This document shows positions 43,078-53,734 of a stretch of 64,000 nt of DNA, in pieces. The stretch's first letter is position 1. Every line of letters starts with the position of its first letter. The stretch is from NCBI RefSeq assembly GCF_020085105.1, contig NC_058059.1, positions 24,049,042 to 24,113,041 on the forward strand. Direction: 5' to 3'. The notes beneath the pieces were generated by a model. That model ran no database searches and was not told the DNA's origin. It worked only from the letters and a program-made list of their open reading frames with translations. The translations under genes and the position numbers were made by a program. The stretch is from Siniperca chuatsi. Its lineage: Eukaryota > Chordata > Actinopteri > Centrarchiformes > Sinipercidae.

Positions 43078-44885
43078 GTAAGACAGAAACAAACATGCAC
43101 CTGTCTCTTAGCTTGCTAGTCAGCCCGCAGGTAAACAACCAAAAACAACACACACTGTGCGCTCGTTTTGTGGGTGGCGTTCTCCCGCCGACGGTTGGTC
43201 TGACGGGGGAAGCAGCAGACAGCCAGAGACCTAACCCAGTCTGCCGCTGTCTTTCTGTCTGGGATATTTCTGCCTTTTCCGCAGAAGTGATGACGGACAT
43301 TCCTTCCGTTGTCCACTTGTCTGATGCCCCTTTCCTCTCCCTTTCCCCCCGATCTTTGGCTGTAAATAATAGTAGAAAAGGCGAGCAACATGGCTGACGC
43401 TGGCCCGGCAGAACCTGCTTGGTCGTTTGTCAGTGCAGATGATGACTGTATAATTATTTATTTTTAACCTAGCCAGTTAGCTAGGTGGTGGTCAAACTAG
43501 CATTCTCATTCACACTGACAGCAGAAAAAAGGGAAAGACACAAAAGAAACGTTGCTAAAATAGCTGTCAAAGTGTAGATTGAAAGCAGTAAAAACCTTAA
43601 TTTTTAACTCAGGGTCTGGTTTGGCACAGCCTTTTGCAGATGCATTTGCAGCATTTTCTCATTCTAATGCAGTCAATGAAGTAATAAAACCGTGTAGGGC
43701 CCTGGGATTTTTATGTTAAAGTTGTTGAAAGCTGAAATGAATGCCCTATCTGCTGATAGCTACGCCCCATTTTCCAACTTTTAACCAAATCAAAGCAAAG
43801 GTCAGGAGTCTGATCCTGTGAGCAAAACTACAACCCGGCTGCCGACATGCTGATGCTTCCACTGAACAAGAATTGAAGATTAGAGTAATAAAAGATTACA
43901 GCTGCGTGTTTTTGTCTACTTGCGGTACCCAAAACTGTATTATTTCAACACATCTGCAGCACATCTGTCTTACCACATGGTGAAGCGGACAATCTGCAAC
44001 CAAAAGCTTTATTTTCTTTAAAGGCACAGTTCACACAAATCACAATAAAAGCATGCTATCCCACTAACACAGTTGCATCTGTAACCTTTCCATGCACCTG
44101 GTGTTGGTTTTTATATTAAAAGATTTTGACATATCTGCCTCTTGAGATGTTTGCCACCACCTAAGCACAAAGGAAATGAATGGAGTTTTGTTAGTGGTGA
44201 CCACAGCATTGAAAAATGACAAACATTTGGAATAACGTAACATTGAAGTATAACTTTGGCATATGTAACCAAAAGATCATTCTCAGGAATAGTCATGTTT
44301 GACTGATCATTTGACTTGCCATCTCCCCAGTATCGCCCTTTGTTGATGATGTCAACACTGGTGACTGTTATCAGTCCCCTCCTCTCGGTAGATGCTTGAG
44401 GGATGTCTATGAGGTGCAAGGTGATGGTCACATGACAGACGGAGGGCATCCATAGCTGTTTTTTTTAAAGTAACGGTTGTATGAAGGTCTAACGAAAAGT
44501 AGCCTACAGGTGCCTTCAGCTGCCTCCGTGTGTCATGTGACCTTCGCCTTGCAGGGTTGTAGACTCTCCCCCTCCTCTCAGTTCTGCTTCAGTCTAGCAT
44601 GGTTGCTAGCCAAAGACGGTTACAATAGGGTGTAAGATGGATATTAGCTACAGATGATATGTGGTTGTAGCTCAGGATCGGGAACATCACCCAGACACTC
44701 ATTGCTAAAGATGGGTTGCTTCAGTAACTGCTTGTGTTTTTATGCCTGGCTGACAAAATACAAAAATGTCTGCCACATTGTACCCCCTTTACATTGTGTT
44801 CACAGTACATATTTAAAATTAGCAGGCTGTCTCTTTTCTCACAATCGCAGCTTGAGCCTGAAGCATCAATTTCAATTTAATTAGA
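43078..44885. other. spin1 intron 1, no other gene seen
   Basis: 43391 has a well-placed ATG (CAACATGGCTG) opening a 25-codon frame, MADAGPAEPAWSFVSADDDC and on, that could be an alternative first exon or chance. The remainder is non-coding. Confidence 0.35.
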
Positions 44886-44889
44886 GGGG

Positions 44890-45595
44890 AGGGGAGAGGG
44901 AAGCACAATGCAAATACCACCTAGAATTTTAAAATAGTAATAATGTATTAGTAGTGGTAATATTAATATAAAAAATTAATAATTATAGGAATAACAGTCA
45001 TAGGAATAATAATGACAATAATAGTAATAGAGTTGGTAACATGCAGTAATGGTATAAAAATGCATCCCGGCAGTCTAGGCCTATAGCAGCGTAACTATGC
45101 TAACTATAAGCTTTATCAAACAGGAAAGTCTTAAGCCTACTCTTAAATGTGGAGATGGTGTCTGCCTCCCGAACCCAAACTGGGATCTGATTCCACAGGA
45201 GAGGAGCTTGATAACTGAAGGCTCTGGCTCCCATTCTACTTTTGGAGACTGTAGGAACCACAAGTAACCCTGCATCCTGGGAGTGCAGTGTTCTAGTCGG
45301 GTAATAAGGTATTATGAGCTCTTTAAGATACGATGGTGCTTGACCATTAAGAGCTTTGTAGGTGAGGAGAAGGATTTTAAATTCTATTCTGGATTTTACA
45401 CGGAACCAGTGCAGAGAAGCTAATATTGGAGAATTATGATCTCTCTTCCTAGTTCTTGTCAGTACACGTGCCGCAGCATTCTGGATCAACTGGAGAGTGT
45501 TAAGGGACTTATTCGGGCAGCCTGATAATAAGGAATTGCAATAATCCAGCCTAGAAGTAACAAATGCATGGACTAGTTTTTCGGCATCATTTTGA
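44890..45595 (-). pseudogene. LINE (L2/CR1-type) RT C-terminal fragment
   Basis: The minus frame 45489-45100 reads MIQNAAARVLTRTRKRDH, WFRVKSRIEFKILLLTYKAL, APLLWNQIPVWVREADTIS and FKSRLKTFLFDKAYS, the highly conserved C-terminus of an abundant fish L2-type LINE. In-frame text upstream to 45595 includes a SRLDYCNSLLSGC-type block. The rest of the RT is missing; the 3' UTR runs towards 44890. A second copy lies at 53735-54290. Confidence 0.87.
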
Positions 45596-45604
45596 GACAG
45601 GATG

Positions 45605-46240
45605 TGCCTGATTTCTGCAAGCAGCAGACATTGGGGACAACAAAGCTACAGACCGGCAGAGGGCGAAAACGACTCTCCACTGACCAGAATGACTGCCAAC
45701 TCATTCGAATGTCCCTCAACAACCGTAGGATGACATCAAGTGACCTACAAAAAGAATGGTAAAAGGCAGCTGGGGTGAAGTGCACGGCGAGGACGGTTCG
45801 AAACAGGTTCCTAGGGGCAGGACTGAAGTCGTGCAATGCTAGAAAAAAGCCCTTCATCAATGAGAAGCAAAGAAGAGCCAGGCTGAGGTTTGCAAGAGAC
45901 CATAAGGATTGGACTGTAGAGGACTGGAGTAAGGTCATCTTCTCTGGTGAGTCCAATTTTCAGCTTTGTCCAACACCTGGTCGTCTAATGGTTAGACGGA
46001 GGCCTGGAGAGGCCTACAAGCCACAGTGTCTCGCACCCACTGTGAAATTTGGTGGAGGATCGGTGATGATCTGGGGGTGCTTCAGCAAGGCTGGAATCGG
46101 GCAGATTTGTCTTTGTGAAGGACGCATGAATCAAAGCTGTGATTCAAAATCAGGGTTATTCCACCAAATATTGATTTCTGAACTCTTCCTAAGTTAAAAC
46201 TTACTTTGTCCCAAATCCAAAAACTTCAGACGTCCATATT
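45605..46240 (+). pseudogene. Tc1-like transposase fragment
   Basis: Plus strand. The frame 45775-46197 includes ARKKPFINEKQRRARLRFAR, WSKVIFSGESNFQL (first Asp position reads Gly-Glu-Ser), GGGSVMIWGCFS and GIGQICLCEGRMN. The upstream N-terminal HTH part is out of frame. The C-terminal DDE half is absent; the following 46130-46240 is the usual 3' UTR-like part. Inactive. Confidence 0.87.
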
Positions 46241-47062
46241 CAATCGAGGCGTGATCTTCTGACCCGCTGTATTATCTTATTATTATTGTTTGTGGCGTGT
46301 TCATAAAGTTTATTCATTTAGAATTGTGAGAGGGGTAGGAGGGGTAGGTGTAATAAGCTATGGCTTCAGCCTACACGTTTTTGGTCATTGCTATAATCAG
46401 TCTCAACCTTGATTTATTATTTTGTGGATGTGAGAGCCCCTGAGCTATGTCATTGTAATTTTTGACTTCATACTAAATCATGATTTAGTATGAACTCAAT
46501 ATATATAATAATGTATATTTGTTCATGAATGGCTGAAAGAAATTAATACCCAGGGCATCAGATAAATACACATAAAACACAGAATTATTTAACATTTAAT
46601 AATATCAGCTGAATCATATACATACTGTTTTGGATAGTTTGTTTTGTGGTATATGTTTGATTATTTTGTTACTGGGGACATATTAGTATAAAACTTCATG
46701 ATGACATGGGGTCGTATTAATAACTACAAATCTCTTTACTTATTTTACTGTTATAATTCACTGGGTCTTGGGTCAGGGTCTTTTTTCAGATTTATCATCT
46801 TCCAGTTTTGTTGTATTGTTGACTTTGTGTTTTCTGTCACAAGTTTGATCCTGGTTTTTGTAGATGAGCAACCTGAATCCTGAAACTCCAGAAAATTGCT
46901 AAACATCTCAGATTTCAGCTGTTTTTTGTGGCTAGTAGTCACGTTGTTATTCCTCACAGGAGATAACGTGTCCTCTGTTTTTCTCCTGCTGTTGTTTAAG
47001 CCCTGGAAAGGTTTGTGTTATAGCTGTGTGGCCGGGCAGCCTGGCTGCCTCCCAGCCTCCAG
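46241..47062. other. spin1 intron 1, nothing recognised
   Basis: AT-rich; ends with the acceptor CCCAGCCTCCAG at 47062. Confidence 0.45.
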
Positions 47063-47066
47063 ATGA

Positions 47067-47106
47067 ATGAAGAGCACTCAGGGACACAGACACACAGCTG
47101 ATGCAG
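47067..47106 (+). CDS. spin1: spin1-like spindlin, first coding exon
   Basis: Spindlin is a nuclear/nucleolar histone reader that binds H3K4me3 (with H3R8me2a) through three Tudor-like Spin/Ssty repeats and promotes rDNA and Wnt-target transcription. The start ATG at 47067 directly follows an in-frame TGA (47064-47066), so it is the first possible Met of this frame. Encodes MKSTQGHRHTADA plus one base, donor GATGCAG|GTCAGA. The six exons join in consistent phase to 258 residues (human SPIN1 has 262), with no stop or frameshift. The N-terminal 45 residues diverge from SPIN1 while the Tudor domains are well conserved, so a spindlin paralogue is possible. Confidence 0.85.
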
Positions 47107-47874
47107 GTCAGAGGTCATCCTTACTGCCAAGACACACACAGCTATTAACATTTAACTTGCAGACACTACATGGCGGTAGTACTTGTTTTCTGATTGATTG
47201 CCATTGGATTCAGTTCATTTGTATGAAAACCAATTTGAAGAGATTTTAAACTTGCTGCATATTGAAAATCTATCAGTCTGTGATAGTCACTTTTTATTTT
47301 GTTGTTTTGGGTTATCATTACGTGGTGATGCGAACTGAGAGGAAGGAGTGGTTGGAAAACCCTGTTGAGGAAAAATAATGAAATTTGAGTCAGCTGCTGA
47401 ACAGCCACATTTTCAATTAAACAAATGACCAAATTCATATGATCCTTTTTACCATGTCCATGTTTGAAGATTGTTTCTCTTTGCAGACAAACAGCTTGTC
47501 AATGCAATGTATTTTAGAAGCGGACTCACAAAAATGTGGATGTTAGTATCTATGAACACATGTCCAAGGAGAGCTTTCATTACAGTCTCCGTTCACAACT
47601 GTATTACTGCATGATGATAACTTTGACAGAAAGATAATGTTGACTAAATGTTGACTGTGATGGATAATCTATCAGCAGCAAGTCTTAAGTCTCCGGAAGT
47701 TGGTGTTTGAGGTTGTATGTGTCCAAGAGATTTTCACTTTTATTCAAATGCTTCTGAAAATGCAGGATCTGTAGTAAATTGGCTGGAACACACAAATCCA
47801 CCACCATGGTTAGCAGGAAGTTGTTATTTGTACAGTGTTCGATGAATGTGCTGTGATTTTATTTTTCTCCTCAG
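47107..47874. other. spin1 intron
   Basis: No element identified; ends with TTTTTCTCCTCAG. Confidence 0.6.
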
Positions 47875-47923
47875 GGCATGCAGGTATTTCTGCAAATACG
47901 ATGAAGAAAAAGAATCCTCATAA
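47875..47923 (+). CDS. spin1: spindlin exon 2 (coding)
   Basis: Acceptor TTTTTCTCCTCAG, donor CATAA|GTGAGT. 49 nt encoding (G)HAGISANTMKKKNPH; HAGxSANxMKK is the conserved pre-Tudor motif of spindlins, followed by the basic tract. Confidence 0.92.
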
Positions 47924-48134
47924 GTGAGTTAAGATGCTTTGTAGCTCATTTATTTTTGTTATGGCCTAAATAATTGGACGCAAATGTCCTGTAGAAGGGA
48001 TCATGAGATCATAATATGAGATAATGTTTCTGTTCCCACATTAGGGAATTCAACAGATTCAACTCAAAGTACAAACAGTAAATACAATGTCAAAACAGAC
48101 AATGTTGACAGTGTTGTTTTATGTCTCCTCGAAG

Positions 48135-48270
48135 GAAACCGAAGAGCAGTCTGGGTCCGACCACCAAAGGTCTGTCGCAGCCACGACGCAACATTGTCGG
48201 CTGCAGGATTCAGCACGTCTGGAAGGAAGGAGGAGGACACGTGGTCTGGAAAGGAACAGTGCTCGACCAG
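48135..48270 (+). CDS. spin1: spindlin exon 3 (coding), Tudor-like 1 start
   Basis: Acceptor TATGTCTCCTCGAAG, donor GACCAG|GTAAGC. Encodes [16 protein letters not shown] then [18 protein letters not shown] and [10 protein letters not shown] (residues 30-75). The first Spin/Ssty repeat begins about residue 50; Trp59 and Trp68 correspond to the arginine-methyl pocket Trp62 and Trp72 of SPIN1, with one residue fewer between them. Confidence 0.93.
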
Positions 48271-48616
48271 GTAAGCAGAGGGTCAAATAATTACTGAGAA
48301 AGTAAGGGGTTTAATGGAGCCTTGCAGTAGTTCAGGCAGGCACGTAAATTGTTTTATAGTCACATGTTCCATATACTGTCTAATAAAATGTGTAGACCTA
48401 TTTCTAATAGGCAGTCCATAATAAACATTTAGTTCTCATTCTATCTGCATACACCACTGCTGAGCTCTGCATCCTCACTGCTACACTGCTACCTGCAAAC
48501 TAAAATGTGTATTATTGTTGACGCAAATGGCCTTACTAAAACAATTGTTTAAGGATGTGTGGAAATAAGCACCAAAACAATGGAAAAACAGTGTTTCAAA
48601 TGCATGTGTCCACCAG

Positions 48617-48734
48617 GTGCCAGTGAACCCGTCTCTCTATCTGATAAAGTATGATGGTTTTGACTGCGTTTATGGTCTGGAGCTTCATAAAGACGAGAGA
48701 GTTCAGGGGTTGGAGGTGCTCCCTGACAGACTGG
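48617..48734 (+). CDS. spin1: spindlin exon 4 (coding), Tudor-like 1 end
   Basis: Acceptor GTGTCCACCAG, donor CTGG|GTAAGA. Encodes [20 protein letters not shown] and [19 protein letters not shown] (residues 76-114). Tyr87, Phe90 and Tyr94 line up with the SPIN1 first-Tudor pocket. Confidence 0.94.
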
Positions 48735-48924
48735 GTAAGATTGAACTGACAACAGGATCACACTGACTGAACACAGTGGTGATTAGAACAATTAGTTTAC
48801 TAGTTTTAGGAAGAAAGTATTTATTTTTACCTTTTTCCGACTTAAAAATAAAGCAACAGATTTTTGAACATTTTCTACCAACAAAAATATAAATCACATA
48901 TACTTACGACATATAAATTTTTGT

Positions 48925-49080
48925 CGGCAAAATATAACATGCTAGCTAAAATGCCAAATGTTACATGCTAAAGGTCAGCATGATAACATTTAATAGATGT
49001 TAACTTAACATGTATGTTAACATGCTAACTGCATGGTAGCACTAGCATGCTAAGATTAGCATATAGCTCAAAGCACAGGT
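48925..49080. repeat. ATGCTAAC-type simple repeat
   Basis: Repeated GCTAGC / ATGCTAA / TTAACATG units, for example TAACATGTATGTTAACATGC and CTAGCATGCTAAGATTAGC. A relative sits at 38785-38850. Common low-complexity family in fish introns. Confidence 0.7.
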
Positions 49081-49689
49081 GAGGCTAACAAAGTCCAGCT
49101 TAGACTAATGAAAGTTGAGCCACGTCTGACCGTGTAAAGCTGTCTGACAAGCTGAGTCTGAGGTGCCCTATAAAGGCCGCTGTACAGAGGATAAACCCAT
49201 GGTAATGATCTAAAAATAGACAACTTGTCTCTCCATTTTCCATCCATTCCTTTTGTTTTCTTGTGTATAATGAGCATCACAGCTTCACAGGTGTGCTGAT
49301 AACGTAACGTAACTGTTTCCTGAGTCGGACACTTTTTTGCTAACATTCCATTAAAATTTCCCTTTAACTACTAATATAAATGATTGTGTAATGTTTTCAG
49401 TTAATTTAATGGTGTTAAAGTATAGTCTTCCTACCTTTCTAAACGAATATCATTTTAACCATCCTCTTTAGCTCCGACTTTACCAGAGTCGGTAAAAGGA
49501 TGCTAATGTGGTGATCTAGCTGTGCGCTAACTGTTTCTTGAGTCGGACACCCGTATCTCCTCACTGTAAACATTGAGCGCCGCTGGTTTTGCAGGAGTAT
49601 TATGTTGTTCCTGAGTCGGTCAAACCAATACCAATGCTGTTAACACATCCGGGACCGTACTTCCCTAATTCAAAATAACATAGCATGCT

Positions 49690-50242
49690 TCAACAACACC
49701 CTGTGTGAAATAGTGATTGCCCCCTAAACGTAATAACTGGTTGGGCCACCCTGCCACAACTGCTATCAAGCGATAACTTGCAATGAGTCTTTTACAGCGC
49801 TCTGGAGGAATTTTGGCCCACTCATCTTTGCAGAATTGTTGTAATTCAGCCACATTGGAGGGTTTTCGAGCATGAACTGCCTTTTTAAGGTCATGCCACA
49901 TCATCTCAATAGGTTTCAGGTCAGGACTTTGACTAGGCCACTCCAAAGTCTTCATTTTGTGCTTCTTCAGCCATTCAGAGACCCCTCAACAACATCCAAA
50001 GAACTGCAGGCCTCACTTGCCTCAGTTAAGGTCAGTGTTCATGACTCCACCATAAGAAAGAGACTATTTCACACAGGGCCATGTAGGTTTGGATTTTGTG
50101 TAAACACAAAACTGCATTTTGTGTTTACTTGTGTTATCTTTGACTAATATTTAAATTTGTTTGATGATCTGAAACATTTAAGTGTGACAAACATGCAAAA
50201 AAAATAAGAAATCAGGAAGGGGGCACTTTTTCACACCACTGT
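49690..50242 (-). mobile_element. Tc1-like transposon, internally deleted
   Basis: The minus frame 49955-49665 is the C-terminal end of a Tc1 transposase: LEWPSQSPDLKPIEMMWHDL with the final catalytic Glu, then WAKIPPERCKRLI. Before it, 50242-50120 is the 5' terminus, matching 817-938. Everything between the terminus and the C-terminus has been lost. The far terminus (TAGTGATTGCCCCC, 49711-49724) is partial. Confidence 0.87.
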
Positions 50243-50289
50243 ATATGTATTTGTAGTATAACTATAAACATAAGCGTTCATGCATTAAA

Positions 50290-50700
50290 TGGAATTTTTT
50301 AAAATATGGAGAAAATGATTGAGAAGATCATGAACAGATTTATTAAATAACACATTTTTGACAAAAAGACATGACAAAAATGAAGACATAAATAGATAAA
50401 TAAAATTAGACATCTAAACACCAAAAACATCAAAAAATCATCATCCAGCTCCTCCTCCCAGCCCACACAAATGGTGTGGAACCATTTGTAACAGTTGTCA
50501 CACTGGACCCAGGACACCAATCCCTTTCTGGAGGGGAAAGGCATTGGTGGGATTCCGGAGGGTCAGGCTTCCTGCACCACCCACACCGCCAAACCACTGG
50601 CTCCTGTCCTCTCTTGCCAGCGGTGTGACCTACTCACAGAAGAAAAATATGTAAGAAAATATCTTTATTATGATGGGTTGGCATGCAAAGACTGTTAACA
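50290..50700 (-). pseudogene. Zinc-finger (PHD-like) tail of pogo-like transposase
   Basis: On the minus strand 50544-50420 encodes a C-x2-C...W-F-H-x2-C arrangement (VQCDNCYKWFHTICVGW), half of a PHD/treble-clef finger; frames upstream to 50700 hold further Cys residues out of phase. Fish pogo-type transposases can end in such a finger. The frame ends in low-complexity hydrophobic text. Confidence 0.6.
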
Positions 50701-50929
50701 TTAAGTACACCACCAGTGTATGTCGTGGGTCCAGCAGACAAGGAGGAGGAGCTGGGCAATGAGGGAGCACTGAGGGTGGTAGGATGTATAAATAAGAGAC
50801 AAATCGTAGGCATTACTCATTATGATGGCTAATGTCACCAGCATGTTAAAATGTTGCTTATTTTCAGTATCAGAATCTTCAGTCTATTACCATGTATTAA
50901 TTTGTCTTGGGATTTTGGTGCAAAACAAA

Positions 50930-51520
50930 CACATCTTTTACCATTCACTTGTGGACCGGGAGACGGGGGAAGATGGCGATGTCCCTGAGCAGGCAGGCTC
51001 GCTGTGGATGGTGTGCCATCGGGGGCAGGCAGCCGGTGACCGTCGGAGGCACAAGAGGGGGCAGAGCGGGTTGAGGGACCGGGGATGGCCGCAGCTGGTA
51101 GCAGAAGCAGCCCCGAGGGGCACTCTTCTTCTGCGGCTGGGGCGGGAGCTGTTAGGCAGAATAGAGGAAGTGGCTGCCAGGCTGGTGTCTTTGGCCCCCT
51201 GCTGCTCTCTGTCTCTTCTGGCCAGAGCTTGGGCCTTCCACCTTGGGTGGGTTAGGATGACATCAGACATCTCCTGAGCCGTCAATAACCTGGCCTTGGT
51301 GGAATTCCTCTTGACTTTGCCAGTGTTGCGGGCATAGTTTATCTTGGGTAGGAGGCAGGGCCCAGGAAGATGCCGATGGGGTTGGCGGAGCTGTTGAGGA
51401 GGTCCCCGTGGCATGACCCGTGATCAGCCAATGGTCCAGAGGGTAGAGGCCATCCCAGGTCAACGGTATCAACATAGTAACACATTTCTGACCTGCTAAG
51501 AGTACCTCTGCCGCTGCCAC
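50930..51520 (-). pseudogene. Pogo-like transposase post-catalytic region
   Basis: The minus frames contain TWDGLYPLDHWLITGHATG, which resembles the A-F-R-x-x-G-(I/L)-Y-P-L-(D/N)-P block after the DDE domain of pogo/Tigger transposases. A basic helix follows with LLTAQEMSDVI and ALARRDREQQG. The DDE core itself is absent. The identification is tentative. Confidence 0.5.
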
Positions 51521-51568
51521 AGAATTTGCCTGGTGTTTCCTTTGTCTTAGTTGTTAAAAAAAAAAAAA

Positions 51569-51790
51569 TTAGCTGTCATTTCTGTGTGTGTGTAAGCAAC
51601 CTACAAAGTAATTGATACAATTGCCTGAAATCAGCCTTCCACTGACTCGGTTACTCAGGCTGGACTCGGGGACTCCAAACTGCTCGGCTGCCTGCCTGCT
51701 TACATCTCCTGTATGGCCAGTCCCATGGCTTCTGGGGTCCACTTTCTTGTCTTCCTCTCCCACTTTTATTATGGCGGATGTTAGGCATCT
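51569..51790 (-). pseudogene. Pogo-like transposase N-terminal HTH (psq)
   Basis: The minus frame has SRQAAEQFGVPESSLSNRVS, the second half of a psq-type helix-turn-helix, the usual N-terminal DNA-binding unit of pogo transposases. The first helix is readable only in another frame. It sits about where the N-terminus should be relative to the downstream remnants. Confidence 0.7.
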
Positions 51791-52009
51791 AAAAATGCAT
51801 ATACATTTTTTTCAGAAATACAGTATATTCAAAATTTGGTTTAAAAAGGTACATTATCCATGTATAAATATATTTACCACATGCATAGACACAAATATAT
51901 TTACCTTAAACCAAAGAAGCATTACAATTTCTCTTTTTCTCTTTCTCTTTTACATCTTGATGCTCCTGTTAAGGAAATAAAAACCTCTCTCTCTCATATA
52001 CACACACAC

Positions 52010-52195
52010 AAACACCATTTACCTACCTTTTGTATTTTAACTCCCTGTCTTGTCTTCTTTCCCCTTCCTATCTCTTTTCTCCTGGTCTCCCTTTCTGACT
52101 CGTCCTGTCTCCTTCTTCCTGTCTCGTTTCTCCCTGTCTCCTTTTTAGTATCTCCTTCTTTCTCCCTTTCTGTCTCTGTTCTCTATCTTTTCAGC
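52010..52195 (+). repeat. Long polypyrimidine tract
   Basis: About 185 bases that are almost entirely C and T, built from CTCCCTGTCTC / CTTCTTCCTGTCTC units and ending TCTATCTTTTCAG. Its final CAG could act as a cryptic acceptor, but no open frame follows. Confidence 0.85.
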
Positions 52196-53246
52196 CAGTG
52201 TCAAAAACATTCAATTTTGGTTAACCTTGTACATATTATATTGAAGGTTAATCTATAACCAAGATTTCCCATTATAAGAGCCTCTACTGGCCTTCAACAC
52301 ATACACAGTGTGTGAGAGCACACCCAAATTCTTTTCATAATGTATTAAATCATGGTGCATGAATATAGTTTATTTGACCTAGCTTATAAACAACAAGAAA
52401 ATAAGTTTGAATAGCTAATTTGAAAATATATAATATAATATATCATGTCATGTTTCTGAAAATAAAAAAACGCTGCATTTGCTACATGCATCTTTGTTCG
52501 TCTTTCCCGCGGCTGTAACTTTTTTCCCTCATACATTCAACATTTCTGCCTCTCTCCAACTCGACTATAGACTGTAACACAAGATCCTATATTTTCATTG
52601 GCTAGACAAAGCATTGTAAAGCTAGCTACAATGTGCACTTATATGAGTGTGTAGTTTAAGCAGCACAGTGAAAATACACTTTCAATTGGGGAGGAGCGTC
52701 GTCCAAGCAAAAAATGATCAAAGCATTCTTGCGGCTTTCTCTCATCAAAATCACTCGTATAGTAATCAGACATGCAAAAGTTTATGTATAGATGCGAAAC
52801 CTGACATGTAGACTCTTAAACATGTATAAATTACTTTTACTTATGCTTCGAGGGCGATTGAGAAACGGAAACGACAGGAAAGTGTGTCACGCTGACTCAG
52901 GAACATACTAGCTAGTGGTGTCCGACTCAGGAAACCGTTCCACTACATTACTGCTTTTTGCACTTCTGGTTAGATGCTAAACTGTATCTCATCTCCGTAC
53001 ATAAATAGTAAAGTTGAATATAATCTAATGTGGCAGTGGACTTAATTTTTTTGTGGAATTATTGTTTTGGCATTTTTACCTTTTATTAGACAGTCAACAG
53101 TGAAGAGGCAGACATGAAAAAGGCGAGTAAGAGGTGTATGACATGCAACAAAGCTCCACCGGTTTTTAAGTCTCGTTGTTTCTAAAATGTACATATAACT
53201 GCCTGGGAAGTGACTTTTGTCTTGATTAGAATTTTTATCCCTGCAG
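52196..53246. other. spin1 intron 4, right part
   Basis: Apart from the repeated end at 52891-52939 nothing is recognised; ends in the acceptor TTTTTATCCCTGCAG. Confidence 0.5.
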
Positions 53247-53480
53247 CTAAATCCCGTCTAACAGACGTCAGCCTGGCGGACACCATGATAGGTAAAGCGG
53301 TGGAGCACATGTTTGAGATGGAGGAGGGTCCGAAGGAGGAGTGGAGGGGGATGGTGCTGGCCCGAGCTCCAATTATGACCACCTGGTTCTACATAACCTA
53401 CGAGAAAGACCCTGTCCTTTACATGTACCAGCTGCTGGATGACTACAAAGAGGGAGACCTCCGCATCATGCCCGACTCCA
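53247..53480 (+). CDS. spin1: spindlin exon 5 (coding), Tudor-like 2
   Basis: Acceptor ATTTTTATCCCTGCAG, donor TCCA|GTGAGT. 234 nt, residues 115-193: [60 protein letters not shown]. The H3K4me3 aromatic cage of SPIN1 (Phe141, Trp151, Tyr170, Tyr177) is fully kept as Phe137, Trp147, Tyr166 and Tyr173, so methyl-lysine reading should be retained. Confidence 0.96.
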
Positions 53481-53706
53481 GTGAGTGAAGTAATCTTATT
53501 CAGCCTTTATTTAAACTGGTGGGAATTTTAAAGAGGTGGAGATTTTAAAGAGGAACCTACTTGAACCCACCTAGTCCCTTTACTGTATGTGTCTTGAGCA
53601 TTTTGCATTATATCTAAATAGGTACTAAAAAAGGCAGGTGTAAATGTACACAGGTAGGGCTGTGTGATAATCCAATATTATTAGAAGGGCATTGCAACAA
53701 TATGAT

Positions 53707-53733
53707 CATATTTGAGAAAGAGAGAGAGAGAGA
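53707..53733. repeat. (GA)n microsatellite
   Basis: GAGAAAGAGAGAGAGAGAGAG-type run beside the LINE fragment. Confidence 0.9.
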
Positions 53734-53734
53734 G

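Larger units (their letters stand above)
49311..52939. mobile_element. Putative 3.6-kb pogo-like DNA transposon
   Basis: The 22-mer AACTGTTTCCTGAGTCGGACAC-type sequence at 49311-49332 is the reverse complement of 52918-52939 (21 of 22). A further direct copy with one change lies at 49529-49550, and shorter CCTGAGTCGG pieces at 49609 and, inverted, at 52891-52903. These would be terminal and subterminal repeats. The interval contains remains of a pogo-type transposase (50290-51770, minus) and a nested Tc1 relic. No target duplication is clear. It lies wholly within a spin1 intron. Confidence 0.55.

Noticed and set aside
43116..43391. Minus-strand 91-codon open frame in the spin1 promoter region as a first exon of the coiled-coil gene
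   Set aside because: No donor site in the right place and no compositional link to the downstream exons; left unannotated.
50822..51277. Plus-strand 151-codon open frame
   Set aside because: Antisense to the pogo-like transposase remnant; no recognisable domain in this direction.
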